From positions 23,830,235-23,894,234 of the forward strand of contig JANCRA010000005.1 in NCBI GenBank assembly GCA_024362935.1: a stretch of DNA of 64,000 nucleotides, given 5' to 3'. A program made the translations under genes and the position numbers. The DNA is from Setophaga petechia (taxonomy: Eukaryota > Chordata > Aves > Passeriformes > Parulidae). This document shows positions 24,001 through 35,529 of the stretch, in pieces (position 1 is the stretch's first letter; every line of letters begins with the position of its first letter). The notes under the pieces were generated by a model, which saw only the letters and a list, made by a program, of their open reading frames with translations, was not told the DNA's origin and did no database searches.

Positions 24001-26540
24001 AAGATATGAAACTTGCATATGGCAGCAGAAGAATGTTTTTTTGTTAGGACTTACCTTCCCACAGCAATTTAAGGATCTGTGACAGAGCCTGCCAGTGATA
24101 ATTGCTGTGTTTTAATGACACCCAGAGCTTATGGACTCTGGCCCCAAAGGAGAATTTCTGATTTTTGGTGCAAAAGATTTGAGATGCTTAGAGTGCCAGT
24201 TTTACATCAGTAGTAGGCAATGACATTAAGCATTGCTCATTGGCACTGGGGAACTCTCTTGACACAGGTGGTTTTTCTGCTTGGAAGAGATGCTTGTTAA
24301 CATGACAGTGCTGTAAACTATGCAGTAAACAGCATCTTCAGACACTGCTAGCCACAGTCTGCACAATCACTTTGGGTATGTAGAATTACAAACTATGGCA
24401 CTTTCCACACCGCTTGTATTTTTTTCTGCAGAAGTGAGAGCTGGGAAAACCACATCTGTCTTTATTTTATTACCTTTTTTACTTATCCATGAGTTGTCTT
24501 CCCTCTGTGTTCAAGGGATCCCAACAGCCAGGGGGTCATAGATATTCTGGGATAAGGGAACTTCTTGCAACAGCACCTCTCCTCTCTGCCTGTAGGGAAC
24601 TCTCCTTGTCTTTTCCAAGTGATTTAAGTGTTCCCACCTAAGCACTTCACATTAGATAAACTCGGGTAAAATGTGCAGTATTTTAAGGGATAGGGCTGAA
24701 GCACATTTCATCAGTGGTAACTGAGAAGACCTTCAGTTTTGGGGTAGTTTTTTGCTCTGTAATTATGTGCAATACTCAGTGGGAGTTTTGGTTTCAAAAG
24801 CCTAAAACCTCTGAGGTAGCCCTGGGGCTCTGAGGACCAAAATCTTTCATTGGGCAGAAGTGTGAGAATCTCAAACTCACAAGAAGTCACTTTGACTTTT
24901 GTTGATCTTGCTTACCAGCTCGTTCTTGCATTCATTATCATTAGGGAAATTCCCTATTGTGCCAGCCTCCACTTTTGCCATTCCTCCCTTTCACTGTAAA
25001 TTTTTATTCACTATTTTGGGTTCTTTTTCCTATTCTTGAATGGTCTTCCAATTACTTTTTCCATTTGTTTCTCCACTTTCTGTATCAAAAGTTAACATCA
25101 GAATCATTGTAGTTAGACTTTAAGAGTCCAGTAATTTAAGAGCATGTCATTGTTTTCAGATGAAATCTGGATTTATATGATGATGTGTTGGACCATATAT
25201 TAGTCCACAGTGGTTCATTTTCATAACTAGCAGCACCAGTATCCTGATAAGTTTGTTTTTGTCCTGTTTGTATAATGAAAGGTTAGGCTCCAAATAAGTT
25301 TTTTGGAGTTAGCTGAAACTGCTGAAGTGGAACAGATACCCAGTATCAGTGCCCTACATTTACAGGTGCCTGTGTGAAATCAGATACACTGGGTCTCGAG
25401 AACACTTTTGCAACCTGCATAGAGGATTAGGAAAATAGAATTGGATGCAGCAGGCCAAACAGGAAGGAGCTTGTTTGTTGTGGGAAGTGATGTTGTGTTT
25501 CTTCTTGTTGCTCCTGTGTTGATTTTCCATCCTATTTCAGTCTACAAATGGCTATGAGGCTCTCAAAGGATGTGCTGTTCGCTGCCCTGCATCAGTGTCA
25601 TATGGGGAATTACTTGAGGGATTTTAGAAATATAAATTGGAAAAGCACTGCAAAAGAATAGGATTTCTGCTTGCAATCAAGTTTGGGAGTGATTGCAAGA
25701 GCCCAGACCTGTAACAGCAGATCCTGCTCTGTTTGTTTATCCTCGAGGGGTTCAGCTAGACCAGTCTGTGATACCTGCTGATATCAGGAGAGAGTCCAGG
25801 GGTGGTGCAATGCTCACAGCACTCACACAGCACTGGCACTGAGGAAAGCAGGTGCATTTTGAAGGAATGTAGGTGAGGTTCATGCTAAAATATTGTCCTC
25901 TTGGATAAGAAGCAAGTTAGCAAGACAAAAACTTTAACAAGAAAAGAACTTCTCTGCCTGGGAAAGCCAGTTGTACAATGTGTATTTTAATGTTGCTTAT
26001 ATAATGCCCAATGGGAGCTAATTTTCATTAATGTGAACATAAGTGACCTGTCTTTGATTTGGAAATGAATTCAGCTAAAATATCAACTTGAGTTCTAAGT
26101 GAATTTGTCAGCAGAGGCAGTGAAGTGGTTTAATGGAGCTGCTTCTAGTCAGGTAAAGGTGTGAACTGCTGTTACTCCTACACCCCATGAGAAGGATATT
26201 GCATCTAGACTTGCTTTAATAAATACAGAGATAAGTAAAAGCATGTGAAACTTTTAGCCTGCCATCAGTAGGTCTGACCCTTATCCCTCATGTAGCCTTG
26301 AATTCACCTGATGTGAAAGCCAAGGACTTTCTCTGCAGTCTTATAGAAGAGCTGGAAGTTTTACACCCTTTTTTTATTCATCATGGTGAAATATGTCCTA
26401 TACCCAATGAAAATAAAGCTTTAAATTATTGCAAATGTACTTTTATCTGAATGTCCCAACTAAGAAACATGTACCTGAATATTTAGGATCTGATGTCTGA
26501 TAACTTGGAGTTGTTTATGTGCAGATCTGAGCAAACTGTT
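18061..26540. other. Intergenic sequence, no gene recognised
   Basis: Eight kilobases of unique, CpG-poor sequence. There is a TATA-like CTATTTAAGC at ~18728, but no exon follows it that I can support. 23.9-27.2 kb is especially poor in open frames. No RNA gene or LINE/LTR body was recognised. Confidence 0.6.
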
Positions 26541-26583
26541 TTGGTTGGTTTTGGTTTTTTTTTTTGGGGGGGGTGGGTTGGGC
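26540..26583 (+). repeat. T/G-rich tract with G8 run
   Basis: TTGG-type units lead into T11 and then G8 (26566-26573), TGGG and TTGGG. It could in principle form a G-quadruplex, less convincingly than the one at 28261. Confidence 0.8.
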
Positions 26584-26599
26584 TTTTTTGTGCTTAGTT

Positions 26600-28160
26600 T
26601 CGTGGACCAGACTCGTGGAAGAGGAAAGGATATCTCTGGTTAGCTGAAATATTTCACTTTGGTTTTTAAAGTGTGCAGTCATTTTTTAAAAGTGCTTTGT
26701 AGTGCTATGTTTTCTGGTAGATTATTTTTAAAGACACTATTTCATGGAGATGAAATAGTAGGGAGTAGAATACTGCCACTGTTTTACATGCTCAAATTAA
26801 AAATTAGGGTTAAAATCCGTCTTATGTTTTAGCACATAAGGATTAGACTTTCTTAACACTCATTGAAGCAAACTTAAACTGCTGTGACAACTGATATTAT
26901 AACTGTGTTCATGTGCTTTGTCATGTTTCAAGTTTCTTTGCCTTATCATGCAAAACCCCTATTAAAGGATATTAAATCTAATTTCCTTGAAATAATTTCT
27001 TTAGCAATAGCTATACTTTGAAGGAAGTGTAGCAACTTATTGTACTTTTTACAGATAAATTTTTTCTGTTTTCTTTATGCAGTCATACTAATGCTTTAAG
27101 ACTTTCCAGTGAATTTGGATTTTAACCTAGAAATGGCCTGACTTGCCATACTGTGGGAAAAAGGGATAGCAGAGAAGTCCTGGAGTGAGAAAATAATTTA
27201 AATGCTAATAAATCTGGCCCAAGACAAGGTGTTTACCAAACATGAAGGGAAGGAATGTAGTTTGGAATTACAATGAGAGATCAAAAGATGTCTGAAATAG
27301 GATTGCAAAAGGAAATTAAAATATGCATGGTAAAGTGTAATTAATTTAATTAAAGGCTTTGTAAAACAGATACAGAAGTAGGCACAGAAGTGAAGGAATG
27401 TTTGAGATGAGCAGCTGATGTAATGTTCAAACATGTTAACAAAAATATGGCAGCTTTTCTCTGCCAAGAACAAGAGAAATATAACTACAAAGTGCTGATC
27501 TGTGGAGACAGAGAAGGGCTAGGCAGAGACACACGGGGATTCTTGAGAGGCGTCTTTGCCAGAATTTCCCTCATTACTGGAGTGTCTCAGCTGAGCTGGG
27601 CAAACTCTTGTCTACAAAGAGACACTTCTGTCTGCATCTGCTGGAGCAAGGGCCCTTCACAGGAGCTGCTGAGGAGTGGCCTGACTGCTGGGGGGATGCC
27701 CTGGGAACAGAGGAGGAAGGAGTCTGGCTTACTAATGCCAGCACTGGAACTGGCACTATTTGACTTCAGCTCGCCTGACTGTGGGCAGCAATGGTGATCC
27801 AACACCTTTCTTGGTCATCTCTGAAAGGTGCCCAGTCACTGTAGAGGTGGTTGTGTCCAAAGTCATGGACAGGGGAACCTTCTGTGCTCAAAAAAAGAGC
27901 TGTGGGTGCATCCTCCTCGAATCACCAGGGTCTGAGCTGGTATTCTGTGGCTCACTTTAGTGTAGCTGTGACCCGGGACAGGGAGGGTTCTGCTTCTGCA
28001 GTGCAAGGACAAGAAAACATTTGGCCATGCTCTTGCTGTTTGCATCTCAGCAGCTATTTTCAGACCAAAACCGATGTGTGTAAATCGTTTCACCCTCAAA
28101 GTGAGAAGAGGTAGCTTTGCCAAAATCAACAGCAGGTTTCAGAGCCTTCCAGGTTCCCTG
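26600..28160. other. Intergenic sequence, no gene recognised
   Basis: AT-rich sequence without repeats to ~27.4 kb, then GC-moderate sequence with chance frames. Nothing recognised. Confidence 0.6.
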
Positions 28161-28172
28161 GAACACAAAGGC

Positions 28173-28192
28173 TGACTCAGAGCTGTGACTCA
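28173..28192. promoter_or_regulatory. Paired AP-1 (TGACTCA) motifs
   Basis: Two exact TGACTCA heptamers lie at 28173-28179 and 28186-28192, 13 bp apart start to start. The first is flanked by GC on the left, as in half of a MAF-recognition element. Exact paired sites are less likely by chance than one, but enhancer function is inference. Confidence 0.35.
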
Positions 28193-28260
28193 CCATCAGG
28201 AAGCAGCGAGGGGGGGCCCTCCTTATCTGCCTTCATATCTGGGGTGTGGGAAGCAGCGGC

Positions 28261-28278
28261 GGGGTGGGGTGGGGAGGG
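28261..28278 (+). other. G-quadruplex motif with single-base loops
   Basis: GGGGTGGGGTGGGGAGGG has four runs of at least three G separated by loops of one base (T, T, A). Single-nucleotide loops are the most stable class of predicted quadruplex. It lies ~70 bp right of the paired AP-1 motifs. Confidence 0.75.
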
Positions 28279-28279
28279 T

Positions 28280-31140
28280 GCGTGTCAGTGGCAGAATAGA
28301 GGAAAGGTTAAACATTATGACAGCTTCCACTTCTTTGGAAAGCAATTTGGAAACAGTCATCTTTTCTTATGTCCTTCATAGCAACTGGAATTGTTTTAAT
28401 AGGCAAAGCATGGGAGCACTGTGGATCCATTGACAGTTGTACAGTAAATCGGTCTCTGGGTGAATTATCCATGTGCAAAGAGGTAGATTAATTTCTAAAG
28501 TTTTAGAAGTGATGAGAGTAACTCCAGGCACACAGGGAATTGTTGCTAAGCTAGTGATGACTCTGGGCTCTGTCATTCTCTTCTGCCTGGTATTATTTGC
28601 TGTCACTGACTTGTGAGCCAGATATTGCAGGGCTTTTGCACCTGACTTTCAAAAGGCAACTTTTGTGCCTGGATAGCAAAATTATAGCTTTCACTGGGGT
28701 TTTTGAAAAGCAAAAAGGTGCTCCAAGTCCTGGGATATTACCAGTGAATAATGAGGCACAGCATCTCTCTTGGCAAAGGTGTTGAAGGATGCAGAGACCT
28801 TTGTGCCTTTAGGCCAGTCTGCACTATGTGCTTCTTTCAATCTTCCTTGGCTTTGAGAAGAAATAGTTACTTCAAGCTTCAGAAGATGCTTAATGATTTT
28901 TCCACTTTGATTCTAGGCAACATTATTCAATTATTTCATCTCCATCATTGTTATTGGCTTTCTGACAAACTGTCCAGTGGCTGGTCAGCCCTGTGTCTGC
29001 AGCAGATGTTCCTGCATTGTTCTTTAGGGGGCTGGACATCTCTTCCCTCCTAGCTCTGCTAATGAAAAGGTTTTCTGACCTCATTGCTTATGTCTCAGGA
29101 GGAATGACCTTCACTCTCTTGGCATGCCCTGGATTAGCTATGAGTGCTCAAAGCTTTCTTTATGGCCTGGCTCGTGTTTTGTTCACCAGGAGCTTCCCAG
29201 GTACCCATCCCTTCCCAGCCCCCTCTGCTAACCAGGCTGTGCCTCAGATCCACTGCCAGGCTGGGCAGGCTGGGCTTTCCCTTCCTTCTTTCCCTGCCTC
29301 ATGCAGAACTATGTGCCTAGGATAAATGAGGGTGGTGATTTAAAAAAAAAAAAACCCAAAACACCAAAGGAACATTTCTTCCTTCGGCTGGGCCCCAAGG
29401 AGACAGATGATCCTGTTAAATGTCTACTGCAGAGTAATCCAAAGAAATGACTGCAGCTTGGACTGGTTTGGGTGTACCTGCACAAAATGAATTTGCCTGA
29501 GTAGCAGCTGAGCCCTGGCCCTATGTGTTTGGCCCAGGCTGCCACACAGGCTCTGCAGCTGGGGCTCAGCTCTCCTGAAACAGCCCCTGGTGAGCTCCCC
29601 AGCCAGGCTGTGATGGAGATGGGCCCTTGGGCACCTTTGGGGCAGCTGCTCCCTTGGCTGCCCCTGCCAAGAGATCTACCTGACCCCGCTGATGAAAAAG
29701 GAGGGAGAAACAAGAGAGGAATACCTGCTTTTTATACAGAACTGGGTTCAGCACTGGGTGATGCTTTTTGCAGTTCTGTATGCTGGGACAGCCAGCCAAA
29801 GAATTGCTGCTGTTGTGTTACTAGTGGTCACATCTGGGAGTGGTGCAAATGGCTGCACAGTTAAAAGGGAGTGGTGGCTGTGTTCACAGCAAAGTAAACT
29901 CTAGAAGGTATCATCTCTGCTGTGCCTCAAACACCAGTTTTGGATTGACAACACTAGAGTTACCTGCTCATCTACATTTGGTGTGCAGAAGTGTATGTGA
30001 GAATTCTAAATTTCTGTGTGTGTGTGCTTTAGATTCCATCTCTATTGCAGAATTCACTGAATAAAAGTATGTGCTTTCTAGCATAAAGTTAATTTTGTGA
30101 GCAGAAGCGCCCTCCAAGCAAGGCACTCTGTCATGCCCTGTCCCAAGTATCAGTGACTGCAGCTACTGGACTCCTTTATGCCTGCAGCAAAAAACAGTGT
30201 GCAGACCTGTGCCATTTTCCTTTTTTTAATTCAAATTTTCTACCAAAAAGAGTCCTGTTGAGAGCAAGAAGAAATATGCATTTTAGAGAAAATTAGTAAC
30301 TTTCTACCTTCTTTTTCAGGTCTTCCAGACACTTCCCCCTTCAAGTCCCATTTCTTCCTTTTCTTGATCCTTTGTTGAACATTATAATCCTGTGTTTATA
30401 TCTGTCTGTTGCCATAGAAGTAACTGTTGCTAACTAAGCTTGGAACTTTCTTGAGGGATAAAAGAAAAGGTTATTCCTTGTGATTGTTTCATCTGTGTGA
30501 AAATAAAAAGTCTCCAGATGGATGTCTCCTCAAAGGTCAGGAATTCAAACTTCTCTACTGTAACATGAAAGAAGTGAGGTCCTTCCAGTGGCATTGCACT
30601 TCCCTTTTCCCAAACAGCAGCTCTGACAGTGTGCTTCTGCATCCTGCCTTCCTGCCTTCCCAACTGCTCCAGCTCTGCCTCTCCAGGCCTGAAGGATGGG
30701 TCAAGCCTTCTGCTCATCACAGCTTTGCTACTGATACCACAAACCAGGTAAAGGCATCAACACCCCTAAGAAAGAGCCTGCATGATCACTGCCCTGTCAG
30801 TCACTCACTGCTGGCCAGGATCTGAGCAGGGGACCTGCCAGGGGCTGTGAGGGGTGTCTGTCCTGTCCCCAATGCCCTCATGCTTGTTTGCCTCTGAAAG
30901 TCCCTGTCTGAATGTACTGCTGTGCCACTCTGCCTTGGACACACCTTTTAAACTCTAAGGCTAATGTACTGCATTTGCCTTAATGCTGCTTTTGGGATGT
31001 GTGACTGCAAGCAACTTCATCATTTAGATAAAGATGAGCTATGGGGGAGAAACCACAGCAGCACCTTTTTTAAATCCAAGTAACATCTCACCTGTCCTTT
31101 TGATTTTTTGATTGGAAGAAGCAGTGAAAGGGGTTGTGGT
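28280..31140. other. Intergenic sequence, no gene recognised
   Basis: Unique sequence. There is a 12-A run at ~29342-29353 and a short (TG)n at ~30016. Frames around 29.0-29.9 kb are short and mutually overlapping. Nothing recognised. Confidence 0.6.
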
Positions 31141-31219
31141 GTTTTGTTTTGGTTAGTGGGATTTGTCTTTTCTTTGTTTTTTTTTTTTTTTGTTTGTTTG
31201 TTTGTGGGGTTTTTTTTGC
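31141..31219. repeat. T/G-rich simple repeat
   Basis: GTTTT and GTTT units surround an internal run of 15 T, ending in G4T8. Confidence 0.85.
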
Positions 31220-34200
31220 ATTTAGCTTATTAAAAATGTTAGTTTTATGAAGGAGGGGGTTGTTTAACCCTCTTTTCCATTGCAGGGAGAAACAAAGCAA
31301 AGAATTGTACAAAACAATGCAAATTGAAAAGGAAGTTTGGGGCTGCTTGGAAGGCTGCTTTACATCCAGTGCAGTGTGTGGAAACCATGGCCACCCTTGG
31401 GTAGAACCATCTCTAATTCAGCAGCTGTTTGATGAAATAGGGCAGTTGTAGCTGTGCTAGAGCTGACCAGCAGGAGATTCTTTGGTCTGCTCATTTCAGA
31501 TAATCCTGAAAAATAAACCAAGCCCCATCCTGGTGGGCATGTGCAACTGTGAGTACCCGTTCATATCACTGGTCTTTAAAGCACTATACAATGAATTTTT
31601 CTTCTTCCTTGCTCTTTTCTGAGTTTTCCTCTATATCTTCTCCCTCATTTCTAATGAAGCCCTACCAAATTTTAATAGTCCTCCTGTTCACTCTCTATCC
31701 TACCTAAACTATTCTTTAGCATTTCTTCCTGAAAACACTTGAGGATCTGAAATGTGGGTTCAAAACATCAATAGTCCTGCACAGTTCAAAACTTACTACA
31801 AAAACATTTTTAAGTATGATAAGGTCCATAGCCATTCAGAGGGTAAGTAAATACGCTGCATATGAGTCAACTGAAGAATAGACATTTTTTAAAGGTCATA
31901 AATAATTCAAAGACAAAACAAGCAATGAAAAAGATCCTGTGGTAAGATAAACTTCTCCTTAGACCCAGATTTAGCTCTCATTTTCATTGTAGCAACATGA
32001 TGTTCATGTAGAAAGAATAAAGGAAACAAGAAATGTGACCATTTGAAAACTTGTATAAAAAAATCAGTGTGTCACCTTGGATGGTCATGATATTCTGTTT
32101 GTATGTTCCTCTGCAGTTTTTATCTCTATTATTCTATGTAACTTGACCAAAACAGGTAGCTAATACATTTGAGTTAAAGTCCCCACAACCCTGTGACCAG
32201 TCTCCTGTGATGGATGCTACAACTTCAGGTCTGGGATGAAAAAGCTGCTGGAGGTACAGTAAGCCACAGGAAGGGCACTGCCCCAAAATGTCAGGCACTT
32301 TGCTGTTCCAGACACACTCACACCCTTCAGTTCTATTTGTGGGGTTTTTTTTTCTCTGTGTCTTGGTATTTCTACTTGTGGAAACTCTTCTCTGCATGTG
32401 ACATCAAATACTTACATAATGACAACATTGACAGGAGGCTGAGAATTTTCAAAATTTTCACCACATCCAGAAGCATCTGTTTCATTCTTAGTCTTTGCCT
32501 TGTGTTTGTGTCAGAGCTATGAAGAGGAACCAAAAAGGAGGTAAAGAAGTGGGATAGGAAGAGAATAGAAGCAACAGGAGTGGAAGAAATGTGCAATGCT
32601 TCTGGTCTGGTTGCTTCAGGTTGTGCCCAGAGCAGAGCAGAGCAGAGTTTGTGTCCTTTTGCAGAGCAGAACGGCAGAACGTGGTTTTGCTGTTGAATTT
32701 GTATCCATAACCATATTGACCTTGAAATATCCAGATGTCTCCATCCTTCATGTGCCGATCTTGGAAAAACAAATTAAGAGTGTTGGGAAACAATTGTTTT
32801 AGCACATGCTAGGCAGTAACAGTTGCTTTCCATAATTTTAAGTAATTGCTGAGCTCTTTGAGATGAGCATGTGTTCGGGTTTGGTTTTTTTTGGAGTACT
32901 GACCTCTTCAGAAGCAGCAGGATGTTGGGATCCACACTGATTCCTAATTTGACTATCAGCCACAGATTTTTTTTTTTTTTCAGGAAGTTTTTCGTCAGCT
33001 TTGTCATAAAGACAAATCTGCTTTGACTTGATAAAAAATTAGTCTGAACAGCAGCAAGTGTAAATGATGAGAAGCAGAGCTGGCTGCTCTCCAGCTCCCC
33101 TTCCTGTTTTCCTCATTAATACTGATTTTGGGGCAATGTCTGCCTCCAAAGCAACTCTAAAACATCACAGTAGTGATCGAGTCCAGCAAGGCCAGGTTTT
33201 AATCTTGTCTTCTGTCTAGAGACGGACAGATCTGTCCTTTCAAGACCTGAGTTTAAGTGCAGAATGAGACTATGACTCTGGCTGCCTGTTCCTAATGATC
33301 TCCTGTAAAGAAAACAGATGTTGAATACAGATTTTCTTGGAAGCGCAGTATAGCAGTAATTTAACCAGATGGAATTTGGTTATAGCATGCTGACCTTTAG
33401 CAATCTTCTCATAATTTATAGTCGTTTTCTGATTAAAATCTTGCTTGGATAAAACCTTCTTCCTTTATCTCCAATTTTGAACTGAAAACCCTTAAATGAA
33501 TCTGAAAATAAAGTTTTCTGGGGTTTTGCTGCTTTATGGATTCAGTTTCCTAAGTATCTACCAGAAAAGCAAAAACAAATATTTTCTGGGATAATTAAAG
33601 CCAGTATTTGAATAAGTGAGGGAAGAAGTCCTATAAAAAAATGCAGTCGGAAGCAAAAATTGAGGAGAAAAAATATATGTTGCAAACCATAAATTGAAAT
33701 ACTTACCTCAGCTTGGAAAGCTCTGGCAGGATGATGTCTGATTCAAGGAGAGGCAGGAGGAATCCTGATTTCTGCTTGCTGGCCTGACCTAGCATTGGCT
33801 CCTCGTGGAGCTCAGTCTGGCTCTGCAGTCCCGCTCGGACACGGAGGCTGGTGCCCGGCTCTTGGGGAGCTGGCTTTGCTCAGTTTGCACTCGGGGTCAC
33901 CTGTCCCTGCCAGGGGCTTCTGTCCTTCTGCTATGGAGGTGGGAGGTTTGAAGCTGTACAGACAGGAGATGCCTGGCAGCAAGCAGTGCAGGGTGGTTTT
34001 TCCTGTGGCTTTGGATGTTGCTGAGGTGCTGCTTGAACTCAGCCCTTTGCAATGGAGCAGGGATTGAATCATAGCAGTGACCAGTGTGTTCCACCTTAGG
34101 CTGTGGTTCTGTCCCTAAATAGAAAATTCTCGAAGAGAGTTATAGTAAACACTTGACCTATTCCTCATTTTGCTTATGGTTATATATTTCATGTAGGGTA

Positions 34201-35260
34201 AATATTTTTAAATGCTTTTCTTGTGGATCTCAATGCCTTAATCATCTGGATTTTCCCGCTGGATCCCTGCAGGACACAGTTGTGCCCTGGTCATCCAGAT
34301 TTCAATTTTAAATTCCCCTTGGAGCTTTAATTAGTGTTGTTAGCAGGGAGGTGAGCTCTGAAAATGCAGTTCCTAGTCATGGAAAACTTTTGTTTAATTT
34401 CAGTGGATAAGATGTACCATGCTGGTCTTTAAAATGCCACTTTCAACAGGATACAAAGGAGCCCTTGGCCCCTGCGACAGCTGGGCTCTTATTACCAGGG
34501 GCACAACTTGTGCTTCTGCTCATGGGCATGGCTACTTACCAACCTGAGAGTGCCAGCTGAGAGTATGGTAAGGTCAGTAATTCATTATTTTGTAAATTGT
34601 TTTGTTACTGGGGCTATAAAAGGAGTTTCATCCTTCAAGCCTGGGTCAGTTTGTCACAAAAATACCCTGAGGTGACAGGAGGCTGAAAAAGGTGATTTTA
34701 AACTTCCTGTGCTTTCAGCAATAACTTCCAACCCCGATTTACAAAGCACAGAAGAAAAGAATCTGAGGAATGTACTCAATGGCTATTGAGCACAGCCCAG
34801 CTCCTTTCACTGAAAGTAACCAAGTAACGCTGGAGCCCCGAGCTCTGCCCTCCCCTGCCAGGGCAGGGGGCTGGGAAGGGCTGCCTGGACGGTGCCCTCC
34901 CCTCCTGGTGAGCCCCCTCCTCAGCACAGGACTGGGAACACACGGATCCATTCCCCTTCAAAGGGAGGCAATCTCTCTCCTTCGGTTTGAAGCATTAAAG
35001 CACTGTCGTTCTGCATTCATTTTGTGCTGCTGCTGAAATTTTTGGGCATGGAAGAGTAAAAATGGATATTGTACAGAAATGCTGTGCTAGCTGGGAGCTG
35101 CTGCAAAAGGAGCTGCTGCATGTGCTGTTTCTGGGAGAGGAGCCTGGAACAGCAGGGCCACTGCTGCGCTGGCACAGCCAGCCTGCGCTGCTCTGCATGC
35201 TGTGACCTTGAGGTCTCTGGCATAGAGTGAGATGAGCAAATCAGCTCTCCCCAACTGGGA
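31220..35260. other. Intergenic sequence, no gene recognised
   Basis: Contains a short (AGAGC)4 tandem at 32628-32647, a 14-T run at ~32967-32980 and a small CpG group at 33830-33895. An 18-bp inverted repeat (CCCCTGCC/GGCAGGGG) occupies 34852-34869. No exon or RNA gene is supported. Confidence 0.6.
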
Positions 35261-35261
35261 C

Positions 35262-35528
35262 TGAGTTAGAATAGGGGCAATGGTTCTAAACTGAGAGAGG
35301 GTAGAATTAGACTGGATATGAGTGGGACATTTTTACAGGAAGGGTGGTGAAACAATGGAACAGGCTACCAGAGAGCTAGGAGATGCCCCCAGCCCTGGAA
35401 ACATTGAAGGTCTGGTTGGGCAAGGCTCTGAGGAACCTGTTCTAGTTGAAGTTGCCCCTCTCATTGCAGGAGAATTGGCCTAGATGACCTTTAGGGTCTC
35501 TTTCAACCCAAACCATTCTAGGATTCTA
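35262..35528 (+). mobile_element. CR1 LINE, 5'-truncated 3' end
   Basis: The order of CR1 3'-end landmarks is intact: GGGGCAATGGTTCTAAACTG, AGAGGGTAGAATTAGACTGG, GGGTGGTGAAACAATGGAAC, GATGCCCCCAGCCCTGGAAA, then CTAGATGACCTTTAGGGTC and a terminal ATTCTAGGATTCTAGA that decays from the (ATTCTATG)n tail. About 270 bp remains, typical of 5'-truncated avian CR1 copies with no coding capacity. The many differences from the consensus as I remember it suggest an old insertion. It is the clearest mobile element in the window and the main evidence for a bird source. Confidence 0.93.
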
Positions 35529-35529
35529 G

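Noticed and set aside
34852..34869. Inverted repeat CCCCTGCC/GGCAGGGG
   Set aside because: Eight-base arms in GC-rich sequence are expected by chance in 64 kb.
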